DNA of 64,000 bases from Scatophagus argus (Eukaryota; Chordata; Actinopteri; Scatophagidae): positions 13,107,641 to 13,171,640 of the forward strand of contig NC_058513.1 of assembly GCF_020382885.2 (NCBI RefSeq), read 5' to 3'. Position 1 is the first letter of the stretch. Every line of letters begins with the position of its first letter. The position numbers and the translations under genes were made by a program. The notes under the pieces are model-generated. The model saw nothing but the letters and a program-made list of their open reading frames with translations, did no database searches and was not told where the DNA came from. Below, in pieces: positions 28,501 through 43,500 of this stretch.

Positions 28501-31500
28501 AGACGGAGAAGCCTTTACGTTAATGGTTTCTACAGATTCCAGTCCTCTGTCTTTTTCCAGTCGCTCAGCCATGCTAAGCTGATTAAATACTGAAATTGAG
28601 GTTGAGGTGGATTTTAGGGGCAAGTGGTGTCAATCCACATACTCTATATAGAGATCTGCTATCAACCATTCTGTCTATCCAGCCAAGGGACTGAAAATTA
28701 ATGTAAACGGTTCAGATTCTCTCTCATGACTTTCTCAAAGTCATTATGATTTCTGCCAGAATACATTCAATCTACCTTGACTGATATGATGTGTAACATC
28801 TCCACATTTAAATGTCTAAAAATGACTAGACCAATTTTGTTCACTTATGTGCTTATATTATCCTAAATGTTTAGCAATATTCAAATATCGGCAGTTTTAT
28901 TCAAGCTCATGGTTTGTTTCATTTGGTCACCTGTCCATGGCGTCACATCCCCTTTTTCCTCCCTCTAGTTATTTTAACTTCAAGGGAACACAGGAAACAC
29001 CCGATCATACGTCACAGTGAGGAAGGAAGATGGCGAACAAGCTCAACAGCCACTCTATTGTTTACTTTATGTTTGTACTGCTCACTCATGATGGAGCACC
29101 ATTATTCATTGCCGTATGCCAAGCGCTGTTCAACAAAGAAGACAACAACTCACACGATCCCATCGTACTTCATGACATCATCAAACGCCTTGAATTGTCT
29201 TGATGGAGATATGGACAGAAATAACGGAACATGGGTATAATATCTAAACTGAATTATTAACAGCTCCAGTTAACAATAAAGGCAATGTCTAACACAAAAA
29301 TAAGCCTCAAAAATAATCAAAAGCATGGTGAGCTAAATAAAGAATGTGCTGTATAATCAATAGTCAACAGGCATTTGACTAGAAGAGGCCAGTTTCTCAC
29401 ACAAAAAGACGAGTACAAATGCATCACGTGTCTGAGAGCAGAGAATACAAAGCCACAGGAGGAGACAGGGCTCATCAACTTAGCCTACACAGAGACTGGA
29501 ATATCTGCCCACATTAACCACACATATTATGGTACATTCTGTACGTGCACATGCCTGGCAACGGAGCCCATGGAGACTCCCACTACGAATCAATCATTTA
29601 CTGAGCTATCAAAATATCATGTGCATGCAAACCCAGCACTGGGGCATTAAAATGGCATGACTGCAAGCTACAACTAATCAGACCTTCAATATTTCAAAAC
29701 CCACTAGACTTAATGAAATTTGTACTCTTGGCCATAAATGACATTTTGTAAGGATGCTGGTGGTTAACAGAAAGTGAATGTATTGATGGTTGGCTTTTTT
29801 TTTTTCCTCTGAGGGAGCCCCAAAGCTGCTGTGAAAACCATGTTGTTTGTCAGCCACAGCACAGTGCGGTCAAACACTTTGGTTATTTTATTAAATAACT
29901 ACGGTAACTACAAGGATTCGCTGCCATGAAACTTGGTACTGACTCACGGATCCCAGTGGATAAGACCTAAAGAATTTGATGATTCCACTTACCGCCATGA
30001 ACAGGCCAAAATTACCAGTTGTCTAACATGTTAGTTCTACACCAGTGAAAAAAAAAAAAAGAAAACCACCATGCAGTATTCTCACCTTAATAAATCGATA
30101 TGGGGAAATGGTTTGCCTGAAGAAATATGCCAATTAAAAGTTTATGTGAGCTTACAGCTAACAGAATGGCTTGTATCTTATCCTCATTTGTCGGCATTTT
30201 TCCAACTGTGGCAAAAAAAAAAGTGACATAAGTAACAAATCGCTGCATGTGTTTAGAACCCAAAACCAAATTGGAGATGCGAATGAAGGGTTTGGATGCT
30301 GCTCTTGCACCACCCCACATTTTTCCCTATTAGTTTTCTCTATTTTTTAGTATCCAACTATTTGGTTTTGTAACTGTTGTGTAATGATCATTAGACCTTC
30401 ATGGGGATGCTGGAATGGCTATAGACTTTTTGTTGTTTTGTTTTGTTTTTTTAAGTATCCTCACTGAACTCTGAATATGCCACTCTAACGGTGAGTCATA
30501 GAAACAGCAACAGACGGATTTCACCACCTGGACACCTGTCTCCGTCAATCTGCAGAATGCGTTGAGGCCATGCACCCACTTCATATTCACAAATAACTCT
30601 TCTAATGTGTTTTTGCCTGCTTTTTAAATGCCAGCACATATCAAACTGCTGTCATTATAATGATAACTTCCAAGAATGAACGAACGCAGGAAAAAGTCAT
30701 TCTGTGTCATACTGTAAGCTGTCTCTATGGGAAAGAAAACGTCACAAGGCAGATCTGAATGTTCCTTGCTGACTGCGAGTTGTTGACGCTTTGGGAGTAG
30801 TTATGGCATCGTTAACACGGGATTCATCTGTCGCTCAACTGTCCTCACATATGAAACATGGCTTCCACACTGGGGCATCACAAAAGTGCAATTCCTGGAG
30901 CAACTCAACCAAGTCACGACTTCTACATTTCCCACGTGGTTGGCATTTAAAGGACTTCACCCCTGGGATTATATTCCCATAGGCATTTGTTCAGTGGCAG
31001 TAGCTAGCTAGTGTGAAAGCTTAGACCAAAACTGCTGGATCTTTTCCTGGTGAAATGATTTGGGACTTAGCAGGATCTGTGAGATACCATGACCACAGCT
31101 TCTGTGGGGCACGTTTAAACACTCAGGCACGGTTTTGAAGGTAGTTTTTCCTGGTCTGTAGGCCTGGGTCAATGACAGGTTTAGTGCATGGGGCAGGAAA
31201 AGGCAACCCTTCTGTGCAGTGCTCAGTTAGGTCTGGAGCACAGTCCTGGGGCCTGTGGTTCAGAGGGGGGTGGGGGACATGAGGGAGGTCAGGGCAAAGG
31301 GCAGGCCAGGGCAGTTCAGTTATTCAGGGTAAAAGAGGGCAGACTAGGAAGAGAACATAACGATTTCCAAAGTGTTCAATGAGGTAGAGCACAAGAGCTC
31401 GATTCCTCACATGGAACGTGTGGAAATAAACATACAACATTATGATAACCGCAGAGGCCTTTCAGGATACCACTGTTGTCATTAATATTTGCACTGGCAA

Positions 31501-34500
31501 ATCATAAAGCCTAGCGGATCAGTGGCGCATGAAGAGAAATCAACAAGTCTGCAAACCAAACCATTAATATGAATTAAACAGGAATATCATTTCTAAAATT
31601 ATCAAGCATTAGCCACCATAAGCTACTGGTCATATGATAACAAGTAAAGCTGTAGCTGCAAATGACCTAAGTTCAAATTCAATTGAACAACAGCACCTTT
31701 AGTTACTTTTGTTGTAAGAGGAAGACCAAATTTATAGTTATTAGGAAGCTGTTCTGAACACATTAATACGGCATGCTAGCAAGGTTTGCTAATTAGGTAA
31801 TGCTTGTTAACACTACTGCAGGTGACACCTTTGAAAATAAGTGAATTCAATGACGTCCTAAAAGTCACAACATTCTTGTTTCATGTAGTTTTTCTTCCCG
31901 TTGTCTCAGCTGTAAATGTCAAACAAGGCACATAAATCATCAGTGACAGAAATAAATGACTTTAGCATCAATGTTACAGGTGAATTCAGCTGCCCTCTAA
32001 TGGATCTTGTCACATTAGACATCAGCAGGCACATTAAACACAGCAGATGTGTTAGGGCATCATTTGAAGTCATTTACAGCTGTGGAAACTCCCTTAAAAT
32101 AAATGAGCTCCTGAATAGCAACTGACTCGTAGCAGCTGCCTCTATCCCCCCACCCAAACTCCCCCACCCGGCTCACCAAACCCCTCTGGAAAGTCCCTGG
32201 AGATGCTTTATTTACCTCTCTTGTGTACTGCCACACACACATGAAATCACAAATCCCTGCTCTTTGGACTAATGGTTGACTGAGAGGCATTCTTATCCAC
32301 GCCCAAGTAGCTCAGGTGGTTGCACCTGCTCAGATGGGATTCAGTCAAAATAAGTCATTCTGTTGACAGCTGCAAAAAATACAGCTACTGGCACTGACAT
32401 GTGGGAGGCTGGAAATTATGAATAAAAACAACCTCTGGCTCTCCCACATTGCTCCCTCCACACTGTGCTGGACCTACATAAGAGCCTCTTTCAACGGAGC
32501 GATGAGTAGACATGCACTTCAGGTAAGAAGAACCTGCCTCTGGTTCAGGTGGGATCATTTTCCTGTTAATTTTTCCTTACACCATTGCCAACCTCACCTT
32601 TTAATTGGCCCACTCGTGTCAACCCAATTTGAGAATAAAATTCAGAGACCCTTAAGGCAAAAAAGTGTAGTGATGTAAAACACTGTTTGTATGTGTATGA
32701 GAGGACAAAACATAAAGGAAAATATTAATTTAGCCAAATATCCAATTTAATCTGGACAAGCAATGAAAAATAGCTGAGATTAAAGCACAGAGCTTCAAAA
32801 TACTAGTTCCAAAGAGGACACTGTGCTTCATTAAACATAATTAACATGATTGCTTCTTACTTTCCCACCACACCGCTTTCTCATTTTCTTTCTATCTAAT
32901 CCCTTGCTCTTTTTTTTGGCAAAATTAATCTGGCTGTCAGTGCTGCGGTAGTCCCCTCAGCCTCCACAAACATGGAGCGCTGAGACCTCTTCCTCCCCCT
33001 TCTTCTCTCCTAAAGACGTCCACTACCTTTCCTGAAGAAAACCTGCTCGCAGCATTCTCCCCTTTCTGAAAATATTTTTCCACTGCCCCGTCCAAACCAT
33101 GAGGGCCTTTCTTTGGACAGAGACGCACACACACACAGGATGGTTTGCCGCTCATTCACTCTTGCTCTGTGCATTTCAGCTTTCTCACCACCCTGGTGAA
33201 AAAGGTTTGAGTGTTTTTAAAAAGGTGCTATGGGAAAGTCTCACCCAACAAAAAGTATCAAAAATTCAGTTTCTGAAATTGTCAGATCTGACATTTCTGA
33301 CATTTCTCCATTTCTGCAACTCTGCTCTTTTTGCTTTTAATATCCTCTAGATGTGTTGTGTGGAAGCCAGAGGCCTTTATTCAAGCTTCCAATACAGTAT
33401 GGAAAAGTATGGAATTTTATTTGGGTATTTTCCAGGTCTGGATATGTTTCAAAACTACTGCTTCTATTCTGTTGTCTAAACAAGGCAAGAACTATGGTGT
33501 GTGAATAAACGCACTGCCCTACATCTATACATCACAGCCTGCAAAACAGCTCTGCTCCAAGCGTCTTTTTAACTGTAACCCAACCAAATTAGTTTATCAT
33601 TTTTTCATTATCTTTGAATTACACATATAAAAAACATCACAAATGACCAAACTGAGCGTTTATGAATTATGCAGAGACTTTATCTGTGAATAGAAAATCT
33701 TTTCTGTATAGACAAACCAGGCATTTAGGTCGGCTTTCATCTTCATTTTAATTCACACAGTGGATGAAAAGGCTGCATGTACAATAACATGTTATTATTT
33801 ATTCAATCGTTATGGGATAATAATAGTTAGTGCACTTCCTCTTTGAGCAGAGCTGTTGAACAAAATGTAATAAACATGCTAATCGTTGGATTAAAAAAGA
33901 GAGGTCAATCATGGTCTGAATAATCTGCTGTAGATGCTATGAGAAGTCCTGCAGGATAAATCAGACAAGGTGATGCAAACCCCAGCCCGGTGGTCTAGAG
34001 GGTCACACCAGGTCTTCTAGGACTGAGTGATATACTGGACAGCTATATATATTATGCAAATATAATATGCGGGAGCACAATGAATCAGAGAGGTAAAAGA
34101 TGTTGGTGTGTCAGCTAAGAAACATCAGATGTTGTGCGTCATGCTGAACATAACACACCTGTAAACACACAAAGCCCCACAAAGAAAGGGAACAATATCA
34201 AAGTAAATGCCAGTGTACACAGAGTGCTCCAGGCAATTTTATTCCTCAAGGTGGCTTGACAGGGGAAAGAAAGGCCCTTGCAGCTGATTCCTGTGTGGGA
34301 GACAGGAGCAGGAGGAGGAGGAGGAGGAGGAGGAGGAGGAGGAGGAGGAAGAGGAGGATAGGAAGTAACCTCTCCACTGCACTGGCTCTGATATTCAAGG
34401 GTGCATCTGCAATGTGAAGTCACACCTGGTCAGCAGCAGGGATTTACAGGCCCTTTAAGAAGAACCCACCTCTGTCCCAGTGCAGAAACCCCCCCACCCA

Positions 34501-37500
34501 TTCCCCTATTTCCCAGGCCCCACTGGGAGCTGGCGGACGGTTCGGGTCCCAGAGTAAATATATATATTTTTTTCTCTATCAAAGACACATTTTCCAACCA
34601 CTGTCAAAGGGGAGGAGGGTGCTTTGAGGGAAGAGGGCTATGAGGGGGGAGGGGGGGATTTTTCCCCTCTTCAACCCACCCACCCCCAACCCCCTCTTGT
34701 CTGCTGCTGCCTGCCGGGTTCTAGCCAACATCTGGCACTGTTTATCACCTGGCCTGCTGGTTCGGGCAGGAAGGGAAAGGCTGAAAGGAGAACAGAGTGC
34801 CAACCTGTGGTCTGCTACGGTGGGGTTAAAAGATCATTCTGATTTATTGCTTTTTCTTTAATTTACTGTTTGTGTAGTTCTGGCCATAATTTCAATTGGT
34901 TATGATATCATTTTATGATAACCAAGTAATTGCGGAAGTCTGGAAACAGAAGCGGTTCCTACATCACTTAAAAAGAAGTCTGAAGAGGCAAATAAGGAAA
35001 ACTGTGGGCAAACACACCTCTTAGGTCAAGTATGGTAGTCAAAATTGTTAAACTATCTACTGAACCAGAAAGTCAATCTATAAACTTTAATGAATGTTTA
35101 CAACAGATTTTTCGCCTTCATTTTTTTCTTCCAAAAAGGTTTGGCTGACTTGGGAGTTAAAAGCTTCACAAATCTCAGCGGTTTAACTACACAGGTCCAG
35201 TGTAATTATTTGTAATTTGTAATACACTTATTTTGAACCAGAACTCTGAGACAGGGTGAGGTCTGTGTGTTTTTACCTGACAATATTCAAAATAAAAATA
35301 TGTGCAGAAAACTTTTATTACAGCTTGTAAGAGTTACCTAATTGATTTGAAAGTGACCTGATAGCCTTTTCCTGTAGCCAGGGACCAGAAAGTGACAGAC
35401 AGAGAGGGAATATAGGCGAAAGACAAGGGTCACAGGACAATGAGGTCCATTGATACGACGGAGACAGGACCGGGTGCCTCCAGCGCACTCTGAACGGCTG
35501 ACGGTGCACAGAGGCACAATGATTACAGTCTGCATTACAAATGGCTAAAACAGAGCCGTGGTCCTGCAGAGGCCACAGCAACAGGAGAGACCTTGTCCAG
35601 ATAGCTCAAAATCCCACTTCAATCTTATTTTGCTCTCTTTATGCATTGTTTACAGCACAAAATGTCCAAATTACCAGTTGTTGAGCTGAAGCTGCTTTTC
35701 ATTCTTTTATCACAACGGAAGGGTTAAAAATACTTCTCTACCTTGTGTGTTTTTCCTTTACCTGCGTTTACTGCTTGTGTCTTATTCAAAGCTTATTCAG
35801 TAAACTAAATCATGTAATCCATCTTATCAGTGGACATTAACACAATCAGTGCGTGTAACGAACAAAGCAGCTGATACTTTTGCGATGCGATATGTTACTT
35901 AATGCCTGGACCATGCACAGCACAAGTGCGCCCTTGCAATTTGCACAGCAGGCGCACTAAATAAAATTTCAAGAGGTCAAGCTAAAAAATCCCACAAGCA
36001 ATAATTCATTTTCCTGCTCCTTTCCTCTCTTTTCTTGCTCTTTTCCATTTAGTCCCAAAGGAATTCCACTGAGTTTCAGAGATAAGTTATATTGCGACAA
36101 TCATTTTCCACGCTCTGCAGCTCACGCCTACAGCACAGTAGATGTCTCTCATTCATGGGCCTGGGATCCAAGCTGCAGCTGTAGAAGGCATCTAAACAAG
36201 TTCTTGACGCCATCTATGGGCCTCATGCAAAACTGCACCCGACTCAGTAACAACATTCTGACTGCATCTCAGCAAGACAAGGACACATTCTGGAGCAACT
36301 TGTATTCGGCTGATTTGAATTACCCTCTTGAGAAAAAGACATTAGGATTCACTTAATACATCGTCCAGGAAGTTTAGAGAAACGAGCCACAATTCTTTGC
36401 TTTTTAACACGACTGTTGGTCCTTAATTTATAATAAGATTAACTTTATTGATCCCACGGTGGGGAAATTCACTTGTCAGCTTGGCAGCTCACGAGAACAG
36501 AAAAAGAGTGCAAAAAAGCAAAAAGTGTGCAGAAACAGTTACAAAAAAATATAGAGGTAATAAATTAACAATTTACAAGCACAGTAAACACAGTACAATA
36601 TACAGCTATATACAAGTCCTCATAAGGGCGGAAAAGAGGACTAGATCATTGGATTATATAGTCTAACAGCAGTGGGAATGAAGGACCTGTAGTAGCTCCT
36701 TCCTACACTGAGGGTGTAGCAGTCTGCGGCTGAAGGAGCTGCTCAAAGCCTCCACTGTCTGATGCAGTGGAGGGCCTAATTTGCAATATATATTCAACAC
36801 AAGTTTAGAATACTCATTTGAACTGACTGAACTGACGCTTTTTATTTAATGGGTACATCATCATACAGCTTTTTTTTTTTTTTTTTTTTAACTATTTATG
36901 ATCTGTCTTTATTGTTTCATTGCTCTCAGAATGTGAACTTTTACCTGTTTAAGATCTATTTCAAATTAAGTGGATGTCCTGCATTGTAAGGACCAGGTAA
37001 TGAACGAGTACTATAAGGAGATGTGCTGTACCTGTCTGTACGTGGAGATGATGATCTCTCTCAGATGGTAGTGCATCGGGGTCATGGTCTCGCTGACAGA
37101 GTCCAGGGCCATGTCCACCTCCCTCTTCATCTTGTGGCCATCGGGGAGCAGACGCACCAGCTGCATGACGACCTGCGCACCAGGACAATCGTGAGACGCT
37201 TGTTGTATGTGATGTTTGTTTGTTATGTTGATTTTTGTTTTGAAGCTAAAAATCCTCTGTTTTTGTCCTTTAAATACACTTTAAAGTGGCTGAAAATCAA
37301 TCTCACCACAAGGTCCATTTAGTAGCTGTTTAGGAGGTTTCAGTCGTATGCCACCATCTTCCTCAGCAGATGGAGTTTGCCCAGATGTCATGGCATTTGT
37401 AAATCTTCCAATTTCCATTTTTCTACACTCTTTGAAGTGTTCTCATTGATGCTGGCTTAAAAGTCGAGACTGAAAGTTTTATCTCGACCTTGGAAGCAGC

Positions 37501-40500
37501 AGTTGCCAAAAAATCTTAACAGAAGGTCTATTTATCAGCTGCACTGGCATTTTTCAAGTCACATGTCACACGATCATCCTCATGGTGAGACTGTGGTGTC
37601 ATCTTGGGTTTCCAAGGTCAAATCCCATCTTTTTGAATGTTTTTTGTCCTTCTAAAATTTTCTATACATGCAACCCATAGCTGCGTACATCTCTTTTTTA
37701 CATGTAATAAAATATGCTGTAAAATATAATAAGTATTTTTACGTTTTATGGCTCTATACTTTAGATGCATTACTCAAAACACTTTGAAGCAACAGCATCA
37801 TCACAAAAGGTCAATTTATACTTTTGTACCATTTGAACAAAACAGTATAATATAAGTACTATGGAAACTGTCCATCTAGTGAGGTCTTCTGATTCAAAGA
37901 GGATGGCCTCATCGCACCCATTTTAATTATTGGTGTCAGTGTGTGTCAGTATGTTTATTTATAGTGTTGACCTAACTGAGACAGGGAATGTTTCGATCAG
38001 CACTGTCTGACTGCGATCTAGTTTACTAAGCCCTGCTGGTGGCCACTCTGCAGCTGGTTTACTTCGGCTAGCAATCATAAAACCGATAGTAGTGATAAGA
38101 AGAAGCGAGAGGCAGAGAGGGCGGAGAAGCAGAGCAGGATCAGAGAACAGAACAGGCCTGCAGGGATTTTCTCGTTCAGTTTGTGTGTCAGAGGACCACT
38201 GTCCTTTGGAATAAACACGATCGCTGTCAGGCTGCATGTATTCTGCTGACAAGCCATGCGATATGCCTTTTAATACATAGACTTTACACAGAAGCGAAAC
38301 TTACATAAGCAAAGTCATTCGTGTTTCCTGGTCCCCTAAATTGTTTGCTTACACTTTTTAAAAAGTAAGATAATGTAAGATAAAAAAAGAAAGGAAAACG
38401 AGTTAAACTCAAGTTGATCGGCTTCTTCTTAGGCCACTGGGAGGCAGCAGAAACGGTTGCTTATTTCCACACACATCTACACAAACTTGATATAAAGCTC
38501 AGTAAAGCTGGACCGACCAGCAGATTGAGGTGATAATTCTCATCAGTTTCATCACTACAAGCAACTCCTTACAAACCGCCATTTGGTGCATCATTACCAT
38601 AAATATAATAACAGCCACTTGATGTTAATATTAACAGACCCATGTAGGGCTGATTTTCTCAAGATCCTACACTTGTGTACTGATTATCAGACACTACACC
38701 ACACCAGCAGTTTCCATAACCACACCATCTAACACCATCCACCACATAATGCTTTGGACCTTACAGCCATAGAAACACCTATTTTGGCCGATAAGGGAAG
38801 GGGGATGGCAACATCACATATCCTTCAGGGGCTGAATTGGAGGCAGAAAAGGTTTCCGTGGCGACCACTCTGTGTATCCCAGAAACCACTGCTGTGATTG
38901 GCACGCGGTATTGTGTGACTGCTAAGTGTGGCCTCCTCCTGTGTGTCCATGTTTACGGCACTGAGGACACGGCCAGCAGGTTCCAACCAACTGATTCACT
39001 GACTCAACTCTGAATTAAAGAAAACAGCCATCCAGCAGCCACCATTCAGAGCAGAGGAGAAAGGCTGTGGCTTTCTGCTTTTGTTTGGCCACAGCTTTCA
39101 ATCACAGGTGCAGAGTGAGAGTTTAGAAACCCCTTTAATATACACTTGTCTGACTTGTATCATTTGTTTGGAGGAACTGGTGATGTGACTCATTAAATAC
39201 ATGAACTTTACAACAGCTGCCCTACTAATACTTGCCAGAGTTATGGTTATGTTTAAGAAAACCCAGCATGCATCTCATGCTCTGAATTAAGTGTTTACAC
39301 TTTAAAAGTTTTGCTACTCTCCGATACTTTCCTTGACTTGCTGTTTTAAACACTACAAAAAATGGGCATAAAAGGTTTGGTGTCTGGCAGCAGCATACAC
39401 ATTAAAGCTGAGCGGAGAAATGCGCACTGCCTACAGAAATTGAATTGAAAGGTGCTCTTTTGATCGTCAAGGACATTAAACACAACATAGCAACATAACA
39501 GCGATAATAACAACACAAACAAGGTTGTCTGTCAGAGGGATTTCAGCTGATCATGACACATTGTTAGCTCACTAGCATCCTGTTCTCAGAATGCAACTTT
39601 TCCACTAGTTTCAAAGTGCTGTGTAGAAAAGAAGCTAAAACTAATCATGATGAAGATCAGAATTCACTTTGATTGCCACCCCCACACTCTTTACTTTCAA
39701 AATTATCTGCTGAAGGACAGCGACCACACATCAAGTCTCAAGTATTAGCACTGACATGAAAACGATTGCAAAACACTGTGATGAAATGCAACTGAAAGAA
39801 CAGATGAAACAGAAAAGGAAATCTGATCTGATTATTTTTCATTACCAATTAATGGTTTGGTCTGTGAAATGTCAGACAGCAGTGAAAAATGCTCTGTATA
39901 ACTTTCCAGTCCAAAATTACATCTTTTAATGTCAAAATCATTTAAAACCCCCAAAAAATTAATTTTTCTACTGAACATGATGTTCGAAAGGCGTTAGCTT
40001 TTGAATGTGCATACCTCAAATTCTCCTTTCGTGTACTTGGCGTCAGGAACACTCACAATCTCATCATCTGCAAACTCTGGAAAACCCTACAGGTGGAGGA
40101 CATCAGTTTTTATGTTATGTTGGATGGTGAAAACATCGCAGCCGCATGTGATCACTTTTAGATAAATTGTCTTAAAATACTCAGGGGACTGAAGAATATC
40201 CAGATAACTGAAGGAGGCATCTTACATTGAAGTGCCAAAGAGTCAGAACAGCAATAACCATGCCGGTCGTGGTCCTGCCTTTGCCGTTAGAGCAATTGAA
40301 AACAAAGGCTGAGTGGGAGTCCTCAGCCAAGGCGCTCTTCATGGCCTCCAGCAGCTTATCAAACTCCTGAGGATGGGAACACACACACAGTGAACCATAT
40401 TCTGAATATTACATAAGATACATGGGAATATTTAATTAATGCTACACAAAATCTAATTTTGTATCACATTTAGGCAAGCTTTCTAATATAAATCTGTAAA

Positions 40501-43500
40501 ATAAAATTCCTACATATTAATGAAGAAAATTATAAAACACAACTTGGTGGTTGTGGTTGTGGTTATGGTGAATAGATTGATAGGACAGTAACATTCTTGA
40601 CCACTAGAGGGAGCACAAGTCTCATTCATTGTCACCTCTTCATGAAGAAACTACCACAAGAACCTGTGAGCTGGTCCTGCACCTCGTGCCTGGACGTCTG
40701 TGAGTGCATTCACATCTTTACCTCCTCTCTGGGCGCGCTGCAGTCCGGCAGAGGGATGCGCTTGTACACAAGGCCCTGGTGGGAGCTTATGTGCTGGTTG
40801 AAGATCTCCTGAACTGTCAGGCAGCTTTTAAACATCTTCATCTGCTTCTCCTGCTCCAGCGTCACCTCGAGCCACTTCTGGGATTGCAGGATCTCCTCCT
40901 TCAGAGATGTCTCCAGTTTCTACAGGCCAGCAGGGGACATGAGAGCACTTTCACTTCAACTGTTAGGCTGAATTCTGAATCGTCTGATCGTAAAGCATCA
41001 TTTCCACTCAACCTCTATTAGCAGTGGGTCAGACGATGGGATAGAAATGTGCTGGTCCAGACATGATGGCTCCCTCGGTGTTAAAATCTGACCATTTCCT
41101 TCCAACACCAGTTCCTCTTGCAAGTTGACCCACAACACGTGGCTGTGCTTTCTCTTCTCGTCCGTCAGATGGGCCAAAACTGCTCCAGCAGCCTGCACAG
41201 AGCAAATTCACAGTTAGACGACAAGGAGTCATCATGAGTCATTCCTCTCAGTCTATTTGTGCTCTCATGAATACTCATGACTGCAAGGCTGCACACTGGT
41301 GATGTGGAAATAAAAAAGTCAGTCGTTTACAAATTATACTTAAGATTTTAAGAAAAATTCCAGAGTATTAGATATCAAGCCCCTTTTCTTTATTTGCAAG
41401 TCAACTATAATGTCTAATAGGCCCCAAAGGCAGTAGTGAAGTATTGCAAATGATCCTTTCCAGATACAAGTGGAAGTTCATAAAATAAATTATCCCCTTT
41501 CCACTCCTTCAAGATAACATTGAGAATTTATGCGATTAATTATTGTCTGCTGCACCTCTGATGTTGGCTGAGCCACTCCATAAACCGGCATCTTGGGCAC
41601 TCGTCTGAAGTTGACCGCCTTCATTTCCTTCATTGTGCTGAGCACGTCCGGAGCCAAGCACTCATCAGCAACCTGTGCACACACATACACACTTGCACAT
41701 TGCTTATAACGTACAATATACGGTGCACTTGAAAATACAGATGAACGTGCGAGTGCGTGGGAGGACAATAAGGGACTGAAGATATCTTGCAGGAAAGATG
41801 ATGCGGCAGGAAAAAAAAACAGCAGTAGTATTTGTAAGCATAAACACAAAGAATACATGTGTTCTGCATAATATGGTTTTGATCTAGCGTCACAGGCAAA
41901 GAGATGATCATAATACTACTACTACTACTACTGTGTGCCTGACTTCCTCACCAGGACGCGAGCTCCTCTGGTGACTAGCTCGGCTGGGGCTGACAGCTCT
42001 GACAGGTCCATGCGGGCCAGTAACCTGTACAGCCACGCGTGGCAACACATCCATTGGCTGAAGTTTGACACAAAGGCTAGAGGATACTGCAAAATGAAAC
42101 ACAGAGTTATGACTCTCAATCATGTTAATGACTTGTAAACTTAAAGTTAAAACTTAAAGAAACACTAGAGGAAAAAAAATTACCTGTTCGTGAAGATATG
42201 CATTAAATACAATCAAATAGAAGTAGCGCTCCAAGCTCTGCATGGTTCTGTTGAGAAAGTAGTCTTTGGTACTGCTTCCCTAAGAAATGAATAAAAGCTT
42301 CAATATCTGTTCATAGTGGCAGCCCATTTTCTGTCAAGTTTCTTTAAATCTAAGCTAAGCCTTTGTTTAAAATCCCATTTACTTCCTGACAGACGAGGAG
42401 GAGAAAATTATATTTAAAAAAAAATCAACTATCTATTATTATCCCTTACTTAAACTTGAGAGCTCGCATTCATAAGGACTTTTTATGTATCATTATCATC
42501 ATCCTTTGATTTCTGTCTCACTCTTGCTTTATTCATCAGAAGATAAGCTGAGCAGCAGAGGCTGTTAGAAATCAAGCGCCACCTACAACACACAGTGCTG
42601 CCTTTTAAGAGAAATTACAGGTTGTTGTCAGTGCTGCTAAATGTTAAAAAAGGATGATCGCTCACCTGAATTTGATAATCTTCTCCGATCCCTTCCAGCT
42701 TACTCTTGTTCTCATATATTGCTTCTTTTATGTTGTGCATTTCTGAACACAGGGTGATAGCCTGGTCAACCTGTCAAATAAAAGCAAGACATTATCAAAT
42801 CTAATCATTCTCTATCTACGGATGTGCAAATATGGCTTTTTTTTTTCGAAAGTGCAGGACATCACTCTTGTGTAAGTAAGCACACTGAACCAAAATTTAG
42901 GGTGAGCACAGATAAACATGAAAAAGAGCCTCGTAGTGTCGTAGTGAAAGTCATACGTCAAAGTGATGGAGAAATACATAAAACATATTTTTGAGCAGAG
43001 GGGGAACCTTCAGAAAGGTTGTTTAGGATGTACGGATGCTCTATTTATTTTCTTATCTCAAACTGGATGTGTAGGTTATCTGCTTTACCTCTTCCATGAC
43101 TTCCTGTCCATTGGGCAGCTTGCTGATCAGAGTCTGGATGACCTGGAACAAAGGTTTGGGCTCCGAAGCTGCAGCCTCCTCAACTCTTAACAAGAAAAAA
43201 AAAAAACAACAAAAAAATGGGAGGCAAACAAGGTCAAGTTCCACTTTCCTGGCATTGGAAAAAAAAGGCTAAATATGACCAGTTTCTGAGCTGCATTATT
43301 CATTGTGCTATTAAATATGTGATGAAGGTTTGTGTCGTGTCATCCTCTGTTTTCCGGATGCACTTGTCGAGTTCTTACTGAGGCTGCGGTTGTGAATCAC
43401 CTCGCAGGCGATTCATGACCAGTGTGCCCAGGATCATCGCTAGGTTGGTGCGGCCGACGCCAACCTGGCAGCTGAAGAGGAGAGCAGGCAGCCGCCGGGA

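Larger units (their letters stand above)
20629..37031 (-). other. pald1 intron 17 (longest intron)
   Basis: 16.4 kb, no nested gene recognised on either strand. Contents: two 3' ends of one LINE family in opposite orientation, a piggyBac-type MITE, two other repeat fragments, a perfect palindrome (25750-25794), a (GGA)n run and a G-rich tract with quadruplex potential near 34609-34658. Confidence 0.75.

Noticed and set aside
34139..34423. Minus-strand ORF with a long proline run
   Set aside because: The proline run is just the (GGA)n tract read on the other strand.
36448..36666. 72-codon plus-strand ORF
   Set aside because: It is the antisense of a truncated LINE 3' UTR.
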